Assembly (NCBI RefSeq): GCF_001457835.1
Contig: NZ_LN898230.1
Location: forward strand, 1,524-65,523
Direction: 5' to 3'
Length of the DNA stretch: 64,000 bases
From: Fenollaria timonensis
Lineage (GTDB): Bacteria; Bacillota; Clostridia; Tissierellales; Peptoniphilaceae
Position 1 is the stretch's first letter. The number at the start of each line of letters is the position of its first letter. Made by a program: the position numbers and the translations under genes. Shown in pieces: positions 14,825-23,927 of the stretch. The notes below the pieces were generated by a model. It was not told the origin of the DNA. It did not search any database and saw only the letters and a program-made list of their open reading frames with translations.

Positions 14825-16864
14825 ATGAAATTTGATGTTAAAGATGCTATGACAATCAAGCTTGATCCAGTTTTACCTGAAATGCATAAGATTGATCCAA
14901 AGGTTAGAAGAGCACCTGTAAGGGATTTAACTCTTTCAAAGCATGAGATCGAGCTAGCTTTAAGGAATGCACTTAGATACATTCCAGAAGAATTACACGA
15001 AGAATTAGCTCCAGAATTTATGGAAGAGCTAATGACTAGAGGAAGAATTTACGGTTACAGATTTAGACCTGAGGGCAATATCAAGGCTAAATCCATTGAT
15101 GAATACAAGGGTAAATGCATCGAAGGTAAGGCAATACAACTAATGATTGACAATAACCTTGACTTTGACGTAGCACTATACCCTTATGAACTTGTTACTT
15201 ACGGTGAAACAGGACAAGTTATGCAAAACTGGATGCAATACAGACTAGTTAAGAAGTACCTAGAAAATTTAACTGATGAACAAACATTAGTTATGGAATC
15301 AGGTCACCCACTAGGATTATTCAGAAGCCACAAGACTTCACCAAGGGTTATAATCACAAACTCATTAATGATAGGTGAGTTCGACGATCAAAAACATTGG
15401 CACAAAGCAGTTGCTATGGGCGTTGCAAACTACGGACAAATGACTGCTGGCGGCTGGATGTACATTGGACCACAAGGTATAGTTCACGGCACATACAATA
15501 CAGTTCTTAACGCTGCTCGTCTAAAATTAGGCGTTCCACACGATGGCGACTTAAGAGGCCACATCTTCATTTCATCAGGTTTAGGAGGAATGAGTGGTGC
15601 TCAAGGTAAGGCAGCCAAAATTGCTAACGGTGTTGGCGTTATCGCTGAAGTTGATATCTCAAGAATCAATACAAGACTTGAACAAGGCTGGATAGATGAA
15701 TGTTCAGACGACCTTGACCAAGTATTCAAATGGGCTAACGAAGCAAAAGAAAGCAAAACTCCTAGAGCAATCGCTTACCATGGCAATATCGTAGACCTAC
15801 TAGAATACTGCGTTAAAAACAACGTTCATGTAGAACTACTTTCTGACCAAACATCATGCCACGCTCAATACGACGGCGGCTATTGCCCACAAGGCTTAAC
15901 ATTTGAAGAAAGAACAAAGATGCTTGCTGAAGATAAAGAAGGCTTCTGCAAATTAGTTGACAAAACATTAAAGCATCACTTTGAATTAATCAAAACACTA
16001 GTAGATAGAGGAACATATTTCTTTGACTATGGTAACTCCTTCATGAAATCAGTTTTTGATGCAGGCGTTAAGGAAATAGCTAAGAACGGCATTGACGAAT
16101 CAGAAGGATTCATCTTCCCAAGCTATGTTGAAGATATCATGGGACCAATGCTATTTGACTATGGTTACGGACCATTCAGATGGGTTTGCTTATCAAATAA
16201 GGAAGAAGACCTAATCAAGACTGACCACGCAGCTATGGAATGCATCGACAAGGACAGAAGAGGCCAAGACCTTGATAACTACATCTGGATCAGAGATGCT
16301 GAAAAGAACCAATTAGTAGTTGGCTCACAAGCAAGAATTTTATACCAAGACGAAATCGGTAGATTAAAAATTGCTCTTAAGTTCAACGACATGGTTAGAA
16401 AGGGCGAAGTAGGTCCAATCATGCTAGGCCGTGACCACCATGACGTATCAGGTACTGACTCACCATTTAGAGAAACATCAAACATCAAAGACGGCTCAAA
16501 CATCATGGCAGACATGGCTACACAATGCTTCGCAGGTAACTGCGCAAGAGGTATGTCCATGGTAGCTCTACACAACGGCGGCGGCGTTGGTATAGGTAAA
16601 TCAATCAACGGCGGCTTCGGTATGGTTCTAGACGGATCAGACAGAGTAGATACTATCTTAAAGGCAGCTATGCCATGGGACGTTATGAGCGGTGTAGCAA
16701 GAAGAAGTTGGGCTAGAAACGACCACTCAATCGAAACAGCAATACAATATAACAAGGATCACAAAGACACTGACCACATTACTATTCCTTATCTAGTAGA
16801 CGACAAGATTATAGAAAAAGAAATGGCAAAGGTGGATGAATATGAAGCAAAGCGTCATAATTAA
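14825..16864 (+). CDS. hutU: Urocanate hydratase
   Basis: 679 residues, the longer form found in Clostridia and relatives rather than the 555-residue form of Bacillus and Pseudomonas. It converts urocanate to imidazolonepropionate with NAD+ as an electrophilic cofactor. GLGGMSGAQGKAAKIANGVG is the nucleotide-binding loop; LLSDQTSCHAQYDGGYCPQG and HHDVSGTDSPFRETSNI are conserved active-site segments. AAGGAGG precedes the ATG. Its last codons overlap the start of hutI by 23 bases. Confidence 0.97.
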   Translation: MKFDVKDAMTIKLDPVLPEMHKIDPKVRRAPVRDLTLSKHEIELALRNALRYIPEELHEELAPEFMEELMTRGRIYGYRFRPEGNIKAKSIDEYKGKCIEGKAIQLMIDNNLDFDVALYPYELVTYGETGQVMQNWMQYRLVKKYLENLTDEQTLVMESGHPLGLFRSHKTSPRVIITNSLMIGEFDDQKHWHKAVAMGVANYGQMTAGGWMYIGPQGIVHGTYNTVLNAARLKLGVPHDGDLRGHIFISSGLGGMSGAQGKAAKIANGVGVIAEVDISRINTRLEQGWIDECSDDLDQVFKWANEAKESKTPRAIAYHGNIVDLLEYCVKNNVHVELLSDQTSCHAQYDGGYCPQGLTFEERTKMLAEDKEGFCKLVDKTLKHHFELIKTLVDRGTYFFDYGNSFMKSVFDAGVKEIAKNGIDESEGFIFPSYVEDIMGPMLFDYGYGPFRWVCLSNKEEDLIKTDHAAMECIDKDRRGQDLDNYIWIRDAEKNQLVVGSQARILYQDEIGRLKIALKFNDMVRKGEVGPIMLGRDHHDVSGTDSPFRETSNIKDGSNIMADMATQCFAGNCARGMSMVALHNGGGVGIGKSINGGFGMVLDGSDRVDTILKAAMPWDVMSGVARRSWARNDHSIETAIQYNKDHKDTDHITIPYLVDDKIIEKEMAKVDEYEAKRHN

Positions 16865-18104
16865 AAATATAGCTTCGCTTTTAGCAACAAAGGCTCATGG
16901 CACAGTCAGAGCTGGTAAAGCACAAGGCGAAGTAGAAATAATCAAAAACGCATATATAATAACAGAAGACGACAAGATAAAAGCACTAGGTACTATGGAT
17001 GAGTACAAGGCTATGAACATAGATGAGAGCGGGGCTACAGTCATCGACGCGACAGGTAAATTAGTTACACCAGGTCTTGTAGACTCACATACACACCTTG
17101 TTCATGGGGGCTCGAGAGAAAATGAGCTCTCCATGAAACTTCATGGCAAGACATACATGGACATAATGAACGCAGGTGGGGGCATACACGCTACACAAAG
17201 ACATACTAAGGAAGCAAGCTTCGAAGAGCTTTATGAAAAAGCGAAAAAATCACTAGACATCATGCTAAGCTATGGAGTTACGACAGTTGAAGCCAAATCA
17301 GGCTACGGCATAGAAGACTTCGATACAGAGCTAAAGCAATTAGAAGTAGTGAAAAAATTAAACGAAGATCATCCAATCGATTTAGTATCAACATTCATGC
17401 CATGTCACGCAATGCCAGATGAGTACAAAAATGACAGAGAAGCCTTTATTAATAAGGTTATCAATGAATACAATCCAAAAGTTATGGAAAAGGGCCTCGC
17501 AGAATTTGCTGACATCTTCTGTGAAGACGGTGTTTACACTATAGACGAGTCAAGAAGAGTACTTCAGGCATCAAGAGATGCTGGCTTTAAGCTTAAGATA
17601 CACGCAGACGAACTAATTAGCTTCGGTGGAGCTGAACTAAGCGCTGAACTAAAATGCGTTTCAGCAGACCACTTGATCGGAGCTTCAGATGAAGGTATCA
17701 AGGCTATGGCAGCTAATGGAGTCGTAGCAAACGTACTTCCATCGACAGCATTTAACCTAAACACAGGCAAATACGCAAGAGCTAGAAAGATGATAGAAGA
17801 AGGCTGCCCAGTAAGTATCTCAACAGACTACAATCCTGGCTCATGCCCATCTGAAAATATTCAATTAGCTATGCAAATAGCCTCAATCAAAATGAGAATG
17901 ACAGCAGAAGAAGTATTCAATGCAGCAACTATAAACGCTGCAGCAAGCGTACTTAGAACGGAATCCATAGGTTCGCTTGAAGTAGGTAAGAAGGCCGACA
18001 TCGCCATCTTTAACTGTGAAAATATTGATTACTTCGTATATCACTTCGGTATAAACCACACTTATAAAGTGATTAAGAGCGGAAAAATAGTTTATGGCGC
18101 TTAA
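16842..18104 (+). CDS. hutI: Imidazolonepropionase
   Basis: About 420 residues. The ATG at 16842 is preferred over one at 16836 because GGTGG (16831-16835) touches the earlier codon. It opens the imidazolone ring to give N-formimidoyl-L-glutamate. This is an amidohydrolase: metal ligands in the DSHTHLVHGGSREN motif, HADEL and the Asp of STDYNPGSCPSENIQ. The gene for the next step (formiminotransferase FtcD/GluF or HutG) is not nearby. Start overlaps hutU and the stop overlaps the next gene by 11 bases, so the three are translationally coupled. Confidence 0.97.
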   Translation: MKQSVIIKNIASLLATKAHGTVRAGKAQGEVEIIKNAYIITEDDKIKALGTMDEYKAMNIDESGATVIDATGKLVTPGLVDSHTHLVHGGSRENELSMKLHGKTYMDIMNAGGGIHATQRHTKEASFEELYEKAKKSLDIMLSYGVTTVEAKSGYGIEDFDTELKQLEVVKKLNEDHPIDLVSTFMPCHAMPDEYKNDREAFINKVINEYNPKVMEKGLAEFADIFCEDGVYTIDESRRVLQASRDAGFKLKIHADELISFGGAELSAELKCVSADHLIGASDEGIKAMAANGVVANVLPSTAFNLNTGKYARARKMIEEGCPVSISTDYNPGSCPSENIQLAMQIASIKMRMTAEEVFNAATINAAASVLRTESIGSLEVGKKADIAIFNCENIDYFVYHFGINHTYKVIKSGKIVYGA

Positions 18105-18732
18105 ATCATTTAGAGTATTAATAGTTGGCGGTTCAGATATATACGCCCTAGGCGTAGATGCTTCTCTATCAGCTTTTAACGATATGCATGTCGTTGAGAG
18201 CTTTAGAGATGCATCTGATGCTCAAGACTACTTAACAAGGAAGAGCGTAGACTTTGTTATATACGTCGATGATGAGCTGGATGAAAGTAAAAGGATAGTC
18301 GATCTACAAAGACTAGCCTTTAAGGACAGGCGCTACAGAATACTCTTTATGACAAACAGACCAAGCCTCGAGATGATTATCTCACCAAAAGACTTTCACC
18401 TAGACGGCATCATGGACAAAGAGCTTAAAAGAGATGAACTTAGAAAGGCACTTCTTGACATGAGAAAAGGGGTAGTAGTCGTGTCGAAGAAAAAGAACTT
18501 CAGCGTTAAGACGGAACAAAAATTGGGGGATTTTTTGGACCGCAAGGAGCTCTACGACACACTAAGCTCACGCGAGAAGCAAATCCTACTAAGCATAAAA
18601 GAGGGCTTAAGCAACCAAGAGATAGCCGACAGGTTTTACATCACTTTATCGACTACCAAAACGCATACGAGAAATTTGTATAAAAAGTTGGGAGTTAAGT
18701 CACGCTCCCAGGCTATAAAATTCTTAAATTAG
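18094..18732 (+). CDS. LuxR-family regulator with degenerate receiver domain, hut-linked
   Basis: 212 residues, starting inside hutI (11-base overlap). The N-terminal 120 residues have a response-regulator fold pattern, but the acidic pair is replaced by Gly-Gly (VLIVGGSDIYALGV), and the acceptor position is shifted in VDFVIYVDDELDE, so phosphorylation by a histidine kinase is doubtful; Lys109 in GIMDKE may match the conserved lysine. A linker with KKK leads to a standard LuxR/NarL helix-turn-helix (about 155-212: LSSREKQILLSIKEGLSNQEIADRF, STTKTHTRNLYKKL). No kinase gene is adjacent. Co-translation with hutI suggests control of histidine use, perhaps by direct ligand or protein binding. Confidence 0.85.
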   Translation: MALKSFRVLIVGGSDIYALGVDASLSAFNDMHVVESFRDASDAQDYLTRKSVDFVIYVDDELDESKRIVDLQRLAFKDRRYRILFMTNRPSLEMIISPKDFHLDGIMDKELKRDELRKALLDMRKGVVVVSKKKNFSVKTEQKLGDFLDRKELYDTLSSREKQILLSIKEGLSNQEIADRFYITLSTTKTHTRNLYKKLGVKSRSQAIKFLN

Positions 18733-18850
18733 TTTCGCATTCAAGCGCGCCCTTGCGCTCGTTCCTTCCTTAGCAATGCTCATGTACGCTTAGTACATTC
18801 CGCTTGCTTCGTCGGTCCACTTCGCACAATCATCTCGCTTGCTCTGCAAA
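18722..18850 (+). repeat. Intergenic palindrome-rich repeat, copy B
   Basis: GCGCCCTTGCGCTCGTTCC, GCAATGCTCATGTACGC, TAGTACATTCCGCTTGCTTC and CCACTTCGCACAATCATC occur in the same order as in copy C (60729-60852). A small TGTAC-GCTTA-GTACA hairpin lies in the middle. It starts just before the regulator's stop. The remaining bases to 19020 are AT-rich with no gene. Confidence 0.7.
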
Positions 18851-19023
18851 ACTTGTGAATAAAAATAATTTTATCTAATAAATTAGTGAATAAAGAAAAT
18901 TTTATTTCATACAATTATTAAACTTGCAAAAAAATACAAATAAACAATAAATTTAATTAATTTACGTGAAGCATATATGAGCGGAAAAGCTTTGCGTAAA
19001 GTCATTTTAAACTTCTTTTTTTA

Positions 19024-19050
19024 GGATGCACCTATGTATATGGGTGCATC
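19024..19050. repeat. Hairpin outside the 3' end of the IS1182 element
   Basis: GATGCACC (19025-19032) pairs with GGTGCATC (19043-19050), preceded by a seven-T run. With the hairpin at 20634-20649 it forms a matching pair just outside the two IS ends. Confidence 0.6.
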
Positions 19051-20520
19051 TCAGAGTGAAGACAAACCCAGGAATTTTTTCCTGGGTTTGCTTATTTTTA
19101 TTAAATTTAGTAAAAAATCAAATTTTTTATGTATTTTTGCAAATAAACGAGTAAATACCTCCTTATTTGGATCCATCCTATACATCATTAGTGCTAGTTT
19201 TTTCATATTTAAGCATGCAAAAGTAAGCGCAGCTTTCATATCCATCTTAGCTTTGCCCTTCATGTTTGTATATCTAAAACTATGATACTCTTTTGCGCTT
19301 CCAAATTGTCTTTCTATTGTTTCTTTTCTTCTTGCGTATTCTTTCTTGCCTTGATTTGTATATCTATATTCTTCTGTTATGTCAAGGTAGTCTTGCCATA
19401 TATGTCTTGTTATTACTTTTTGTTTGTTTTTACTATGTGTGCATCTATCTATGTTAGGACAGTTCTTGCAGTCGTTTATATCACTTTTATACTGTCTGTA
19501 TCCTTCTCTATCTGTAGTTTTGTAATTTAAAAGTTTTCCTTGTGGACATATGTAGCAGTCATAATATTCGTCGTATATGTAGTCTCTTTTGTAGTATGGA
19601 TTTTCTATTTGTAAGTTTCTCTTTTGTCTTGTATATGGAAATACTGGGAGTATTTTATCGTCTATTAATGTTTTTGCTATGGCTGGTATTTTGTAACCTG
19701 CATCCATAACTATCTTTTGGGGTTTCATCTTTTTTAGTTTTTCTTCATAGAATGGTAAAAATGTTGTGCTGTCATGTAAATTTCCTGGAAATGATTTGTA
19801 TGCTAGTATCCAGCCGTTTTTATCGCATGATGTTTCTACGCAATAGGCGAATACTTCTTTATGTTCTCCTTTGTGAAAGAGGCCGCTTTCTGGATCTGTT
19901 GTTGACTGAACTATCGTTTGCCTCTCTTTATCTTCTTTCTCTTTTAAGGGCTTTTTTCCGTTTTCTTCTCTTTCTTGTGCTATTTCTTTGTCTAGCTGTG
20001 CTTGATATCTTCTTGCTTTTTTCTCTATTGTTACTTTTTTGTTTTTATGTCTGTTTGCATGTGCTTTAACATGTGTTGAGTCTACGAATTGAATCTTCTC
20101 ATCCACAAAACCTTGTTCTAGTGCTTGGTTTAATATGTTTTGGAAGATGTTTTCAAATATGTCTGTATCTTTGAATCTTCTTCTATAGTTTTGGCTGAAT
20201 GTTGTAAAGTGTGGAATCTTGTCGTAGAAGTCATATCCTAAAAACCATCTGTATGCAATGTTTACTTCTATCTCTTTTATTGTTTGCCTTATGCTTCTTA
20301 TGTTGAATAGGTATTGTATGAATATTATCTTCATTAGCACTACTGGATCTATGCTTGGTCTTCCGTTATCTAATGAGTATTTATCTTCTACTAAATCATA
20401 GATAAAGTCAAAGTCTATATACTTATTGATCTTTCTTAGTATGTGTTCTTGTGGAACTAATTCTTCAACTGAAATTATTTGTGCTTGATCTGTTTTTGAT
20501 TTACTATTTTTATGTAACAT
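19051..20520 (-). CDS. IS1182-family transposase
   Basis: 489 residues. An N-terminal DUF772 helical domain (GRPSIDPVVLMKIIFIQYL, RQTIKEIEVNIAYRWFLGYD) is followed by the DDE domain: Asp in FVDSTHVKAHANRHK, Asp in KIVMDAGYKIPA, a cysteine-rich insert (YICPQGK ... CKNCPNIDRCTHSK) and Glu in RKETIERQFGSAKEYH. It looks intact. The final codons (GLSSL-stop) are encoded by the terminal inverted repeat itself. A ribosome site GAAGGTGA precedes the ATG. Confidence 0.95.
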   Translation of the reverse strand: MLHKNSKSKTDQAQIISVEELVPQEHILRKINKYIDFDFIYDLVEDKYSLDNGRPSIDPVVLMKIIFIQYLFNIRSIRQTIKEIEVNIAYRWFLGYDFYDKIPHFTTFSQNYRRRFKDTDIFENIFQNILNQALEQGFVDEKIQFVDSTHVKAHANRHKNKKVTIEKKARRYQAQLDKEIAQEREENGKKPLKEKEDKERQTIVQSTTDPESGLFHKGEHKEVFAYCVETSCDKNGWILAYKSFPGNLHDSTTFLPFYEEKLKKMKPQKIVMDAGYKIPAIAKTLIDDKILPVFPYTRQKRNLQIENPYYKRDYIYDEYYDCYICPQGKLLNYKTTDREGYRQYKSDINDCKNCPNIDRCTHSKNKQKVITRHIWQDYLDITEEYRYTNQGKKEYARRKETIERQFGSAKEYHSFRYTNMKGKAKMDMKAALTFACLNMKKLALMMYRMDPNKEVFTRLFAKIHKKFDFLLNLIKISKPRKKFLGLSSL

Positions 20521-20584
20521 TTTATCACCTTCTATGTATTATATATACCCAATAGATGTGTATTTTAAGAGGTTTTCAAGTAAA

Positions 20585-20620
20585 AAAGTAGGCGTATTTT
20601 TATAAAAATACGCCTACTTT
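20585..20620. repeat. Perfect palindrome inside the 5' end of the IS1182 element
   Basis: AAAGTAGGCGTATTTTT (20585-20601), AT, AAAAATACGCCTACTTT (20604-20620): a 17-bp perfect stem. It lies upstream of the transposase gene, where it may block transcription entering from outside and so limit transposition, as proposed for hairpins in other IS ends. Confidence 0.8.
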
Positions 20621-20633
20621 GTCAACAGTCTGA

Positions 20634-20657
20634 GAAGGCAATTGCCTTCTTTTTTTG
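20634..20657 (+). terminator. Hairpin with T-run outside the IS1182 5' end
   Basis: GAAGGCAATTGCCTTC (20634-20649), fully self-complementary, then TTTTTTTT. It works as a terminator for transcription from the left and is the outer hairpin of this IS end. Confidence 0.7.
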
Positions 20658-20736
20658 TGCCTATCGCATAATGATACAGCTATTTAACTTACGAAAATAT
20701 ATGAAGAAATCTTAACAATTTATTTATATTTTACTA

Positions 20737-20765
20737 TTGCTAATCGCCACTATATGTAGTATAAT
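20737..20765 (+). promoter_or_regulatory. Predicted promoter of nrdDG
   Basis: TTGCTA (20737-20742), 17 bases, TATAAT (20760-20765), 47 bases before the nrdD ATG. I see no clear NrdR-box pair around it. Confidence 0.6.
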
Positions 20766-20812
20766 AATATTTGCGAAGAGGAGAAGCAATCAAAATATTG
20801 TGGAGGTATGAG

Positions 20813-22933
20813 ATGTATATATTCAAGAGAAGCGGCGAAAAAGTGCCATTTGACGAATCTAAAATTGTTGTAGCTATTAAAAAAGCGATGAATTCTTCAA
20901 CAGGGGTATATGAAGAAGGTCTTGCTGAAAAGATAGCTGACGAGATCAAGAGGGAAGCTGTTGTAGCTGAGAGACCTCTTTCGATTTATGATATCGAAGA
21001 CAAGGTTTACTACAAGCTTATCGAGAACAAAAATCCGGCTACTGCCAGAAGTTATGAGAACTACAAGGCTGTTCAAGCTTTCAAGAGAAAGATCAATACT
21101 ACTGACGAGAGCATTATAGGTCTTCTTGACAGAAAAAACAGCGACTTAATGAAGGAAAACTCTAATAAAAACGCTCACATCGCATCTACTCAAAGAGATT
21201 TGATTGCTGGTGAAGTATCTAAGGACATTGCTAGAAGGTTAATGATTGATGATGACCTTCTTCAAGCGCACGATGAAGGCTCCATCCATTTGCACGATAT
21301 GGACTACATCATCCAACCTATGTTTAATTGCTGCCTTGTTAATATGAAGGACATGCTTGACAACGGCACTGTGGTTAATGGCAAACTGATTGAAAGCCCA
21401 AGATCGTTCCAAGTTGCCTGCAATGTCATGACGCAAATCATTGCACAAATCGCATCAAACCAATATGGTGGCCAATCCATTGACATAAAATGTCTTGCGA
21501 AGTACTTAAGACGCAGCTATGACAAGAATTTGAAGCTTGCTAAGGAAATGTTTGATGACGAGGCAAAGCAAGATGAATTAGCAAGAAAACTTACTCAAAG
21601 GGATCTTGAAAGCGGCATACAAACTATACAATATCAAATAAATACACTTATGACCTCGAATGGTCAAGCGCCTTTCGTTACTCTTTTCATGCACATGGAA
21701 GATGATTTTGAGTACGCGGACGAGCTTGCGATGATCATCGAAGAGATTTTGAAGCAAAGAATTCAAGGCATCAAGAATGAATGCGGCGTTTATGTGACAC
21801 CTGCTTTTCCAAAGCTTGTTTATGTGCTTGATGAAAACAACGTTCACAAGGACTCGAAGTACTATTACTTAACTCAAACTGCTATTAAATGTACTGCGAA
21901 AAGAATGTACCCTGACTATATCTCTGCTAAAAAGATGAGAGAAAATTACGAAGGAAATGTTTTTGCGCCTATGGGCTGCAGAGCATTTCTATCGCCATGG
22001 AAGGATAAGGACGGAAATTACAAGTTTGACGGCAGATTCAACATGGGAGTTGTTTCTCTAAACTTACCGCAAATAGCTATCGTTAGCGGCGGCGATGAAG
22101 AGAAATTCTTTGAAATTCTTGACAAGAGACTTGACCTATGCAGAAAGGCTTGTCTGCTTAGATACGATATTTTAAAGAATGTTACAAGCGATTCATCTCC
22201 AATTCACTGGAGACACGGCGCTATCGCTAGACTTAACGAGCATGAGCCAATCAGACCACTTCTTGAAGGTGGTTATGCCACAGTAACTTTGGGCTACATT
22301 GGTCTTTACGAAGCGACTTATCTAGTTCGCCACACGCCTCACACTGATGAGCACGCGACTGATTTTGCTCTTAAGGTTATGAGAAAAATGAATGAAAAAT
22401 TACAAGCGTGGAAGAAGGAAGATGACCTTGGTTATGCGCTTTACGGCACTCCTGCTGAAAGCCTTTGCTATAGATTTGCGAAGAAAGACCTTGAAAGATT
22501 TGGCGAGATAAAAAACGTTACTGACAAGGGCTACTACACAAACTCTTTCCACGTTGATGTTAGAGAGCATATATCTGTATTTGATAAGTTTAAGTTTGAA
22601 GCACAATTCCAAGCACTATCAAAGGGCGGCTGCATCAGTTACGCTGAAATACCTAACATGGGCCATAACCTAGAAGCGCTTGAAACTATAGTTGATTACA
22701 TTTATGACAATATTCAATATGCAGAATTCAATACAAAATCCGACTATTGCCACGTTTGCGGTTATGATGGCGAGATTATAATTAATGATCATAACGAATG
22801 GGAATGCCCACAATGTCACAACAAAGACCAAGCTAAGATGAATGTTACAAGAAGGACATGCGGCTACCTTGGCGAAAACTTCTGGAATGAAGGAAAAACT
22901 AAGGAGATAAAGCAAAGGGTACTTCACATATAA
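20813..22933 (+). CDS. nrdD: Anaerobic (class III) ribonucleoside-triphosphate reductase
   Basis: 706 residues from the ATG at 20813, preceded by GGAGGT; in-frame codons upstream lack a ribosome site. It reduces NTPs to dNTPs in the absence of oxygen. An N-terminal ATP-cone (MYIFKRSGEKVPFDESKIV, 1-95) gives allosteric control by dATP/ATP. The catalytic barrel follows. Near the end are a zinc site (CHVCGYDGEI ... ECPQCHNKD) and the glycyl radical loop RTCGYLGENF, whose glycine is activated by NrdG. The stop overlaps the nrdG start (TAATG). Presence of a class III enzyme fits an anaerobe. Confidence 0.98.
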   Translation: MYIFKRSGEKVPFDESKIVVAIKKAMNSSTGVYEEGLAEKIADEIKREAVVAERPLSIYDIEDKVYYKLIENKNPATARSYENYKAVQAFKRKINTTDESIIGLLDRKNSDLMKENSNKNAHIASTQRDLIAGEVSKDIARRLMIDDDLLQAHDEGSIHLHDMDYIIQPMFNCCLVNMKDMLDNGTVVNGKLIESPRSFQVACNVMTQIIAQIASNQYGGQSIDIKCLAKYLRRSYDKNLKLAKEMFDDEAKQDELARKLTQRDLESGIQTIQYQINTLMTSNGQAPFVTLFMHMEDDFEYADELAMIIEEILKQRIQGIKNECGVYVTPAFPKLVYVLDENNVHKDSKYYYLTQTAIKCTAKRMYPDYISAKKMRENYEGNVFAPMGCRAFLSPWKDKDGNYKFDGRFNMGVVSLNLPQIAIVSGGDEEKFFEILDKRLDLCRKACLLRYDILKNVTSDSSPIHWRHGAIARLNEHEPIRPLLEGGYATVTLGYIGLYEATYLVRHTPHTDEHATDFALKVMRKMNEKLQAWKKEDDLGYALYGTPAESLCYRFAKKDLERFGEIKNVTDKGYYTNSFHVDVREHISVFDKFKFEAQFQALSKGGCISYAEIPNMGHNLEALETIVDYIYDNIQYAEFNTKSDYCHVCGYDGEIIINDHNEWECPQCHNKDQAKMNVTRRTCGYLGENFWNEGKTKEIKQRVLHI

Positions 22934-23442
22934 TGAATTACGCGCAAATTAGGAAATACGACATAGCGAACGGCCCAGGCGTTAGAACGACTATATTCTT
23001 AACGGGCTGCACCTTGAATTGCAAAAACTGTTTCAATAAAGAGTACCAAAACTTTAATTTCGGAAGCGTCTTTGATGAAAAAGCCTTTGATGAGATTATT
23101 GACTGCTTAAATGATGACAATATCCGCGGTCTATCGGTTTTAGGGGGCGAGCCCTTTGATAATCTTGATGGACTTAATGATCTTATCAAAAACGTGAGAG
23201 AGAGGTCTGAGAAAGACATTTGGGTCTACTCCGGCTACACATTTGAAGAGCTAGTTCAAAAAGACGGGGCTATGGACGTCTTGAAGAATATAGATGTTTT
23301 GGTGGACGGACGCTTCGTAGAAGACTTAAAGGATTTGAAGCTAAAGTTCAGAGGCTCCTCTAATCAAAGAATCATCGATATGAAGAGGACGCTTGATGAA
23401 GGTAAAATTTTACTCATGGATAAATATATGAAGGAAGATTGA
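22933..23442 (+). CDS. nrdG: Anaerobic ribonucleotide reductase-activating protein (radical SAM)
   Basis: 169 residues. The CTLNCKNC motif (C-x3-C-x2-C) binds the 4Fe-4S cluster that cleaves S-adenosylmethionine; SVLGGEPF and DIWVYSGYTFEEL are family motifs. It makes the glycyl radical on NrdD. Its ATG shares a base with the nrdD stop, so the two are coupled. A terminator hairpin includes its stop codon. Confidence 0.97.
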   Translation: MNYAQIRKYDIANGPGVRTTIFLTGCTLNCKNCFNKEYQNFNFGSVFDEKAFDEIIDCLNDDNIRGLSVLGGEPFDNLDGLNDLIKNVRERSEKDIWVYSGYTFEELVQKDGAMDVLKNIDVLVDGRFVEDLKDLKLKFRGSSNQRIIDMKRTLDEGKILLMDKYMKED

Positions 23443-23461
23443 TTATTCAGTCTTCTTTTTT
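23434..23461 (+). terminator. Intrinsic terminator of nrdDG
   Basis: GAAGATTGA (23434-23442), TTAT, TCAGTCTTC (23447-23455), then seven Ts. The nrdG stop lies in the 5' arm. Confidence 0.85.
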
Positions 23462-23536
23462 TATGCTTAATTTTACAAAGTGGCAAATCCATTAACATAG
23501 ACTTGATAAATAGAAATTTATTTTTGTAAAAAATTC

Positions 23537-23565
23537 TTGACAAAGAGGGGAATTTATTGTATACT
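23537..23565 (+). promoter_or_regulatory. Predicted promoter of rpsF-ssb-rpsR
   Basis: Strong match: TTGACA (23537-23542), 17 bases, TATACT (23560-23565). Confidence 0.85.
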
Positions 23566-23612
23566 TACAAGGTAACCTTGCTCTTTATTTATTAAAGAGC
23601 CATAAGTCCAAA
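23566..23612 (+). promoter_or_regulatory. Structured rpsF leader, possibly an S6:S18 autoregulatory RNA
   Basis: The short 5' leader folds well: a perfect GCTCTTTA-TTTAT-TAAAGAGC hairpin (23580-23600), a small CAAGGTAACCTTG palindrome before it, and ACTTA/TAAGT able to close the whole. Many bacteria have an S6:S18-binding leader before rpsF; I did not find all its conserved bases, so this is tentative. Confidence 0.4.
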
Positions 23613-23625
23613 AGGAGGTGGAAAG

Positions 23626-23916
23626 ATGAAAAAATATGAAGCAATGTATGTTTTTTATCCTGAAACAAGTGAGGAAGCTAGAAATAAATTCCTTGATAGG
23701 GTAAAATCAATAATCGAAGCTGAAGAAGGTAAAGTAACTAACACTGATGATTGGGGCCTAAGAAAATTAGCATACCAAATCAAATTCAAAACAGAAGGCT
23801 ACTACTTCTTAATGAACTTTGAAGCAGAAGAAGACACTATTCTAGAACTTACTAGAGTAGCAAGAATCACTGACGTACTACTACGTCACATGATAGTAAC
23901 AGACGAAGATAAATAA
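23626..23916 (+). CDS. rpsF: Ribosomal protein S6
   Basis: 96 residues with the S6 opening MKKYEAMYVFYPE, the WGLRKLAYQIKFKTEGYYFLMNF core and the ending RHMIVTDEDK. It binds 16S rRNA together with S18 in the platform of the 30S subunit. AAGGAGGTGG lies before the ATG. It is first in the rpsF-ssb-rpsR operon, 11 bases before ssb. Confidence 0.97.
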   Translation: MKKYEAMYVFYPETSEEARNKFLDRVKSIIEAEEGKVTNTDDWGLRKLAYQIKFKTEGYYFLMNFEAEEDTILELTRVARITDVLLRHMIVTDEDK

Positions 23917-23927
23917 GAGGTGAAGAG

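Larger units (their letters stand above)
19051..20633 (-). mobile_element. IS1182-family insertion sequence
   Basis: The transposase gene fills it. The ends TCAGAGTGAAGACAAA (19051-19066) and, read inward from the other side, TCAGACTGTTGACAAA (20618-20633) match at 13 of 16 positions, so I place the borders here; one or two more bases (GA) also match. Immediately inside each end is a perfect palindrome (19066-19091 region AAACCCAGGAA/TTCCTGGGTTT, and 20585-20620), and immediately outside each end is another hairpin. No target duplication could be identified. Only one copy is in the window. Confidence 0.8.

Noticed and set aside
20585-20620. Palindrome upstream of the IS1182 transposase as a regulator binding site for nrdDG
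   Set aside because: It lies inside the element's inverted-repeat border, and a matching palindrome sits at the opposite end, so it belongs to the IS.
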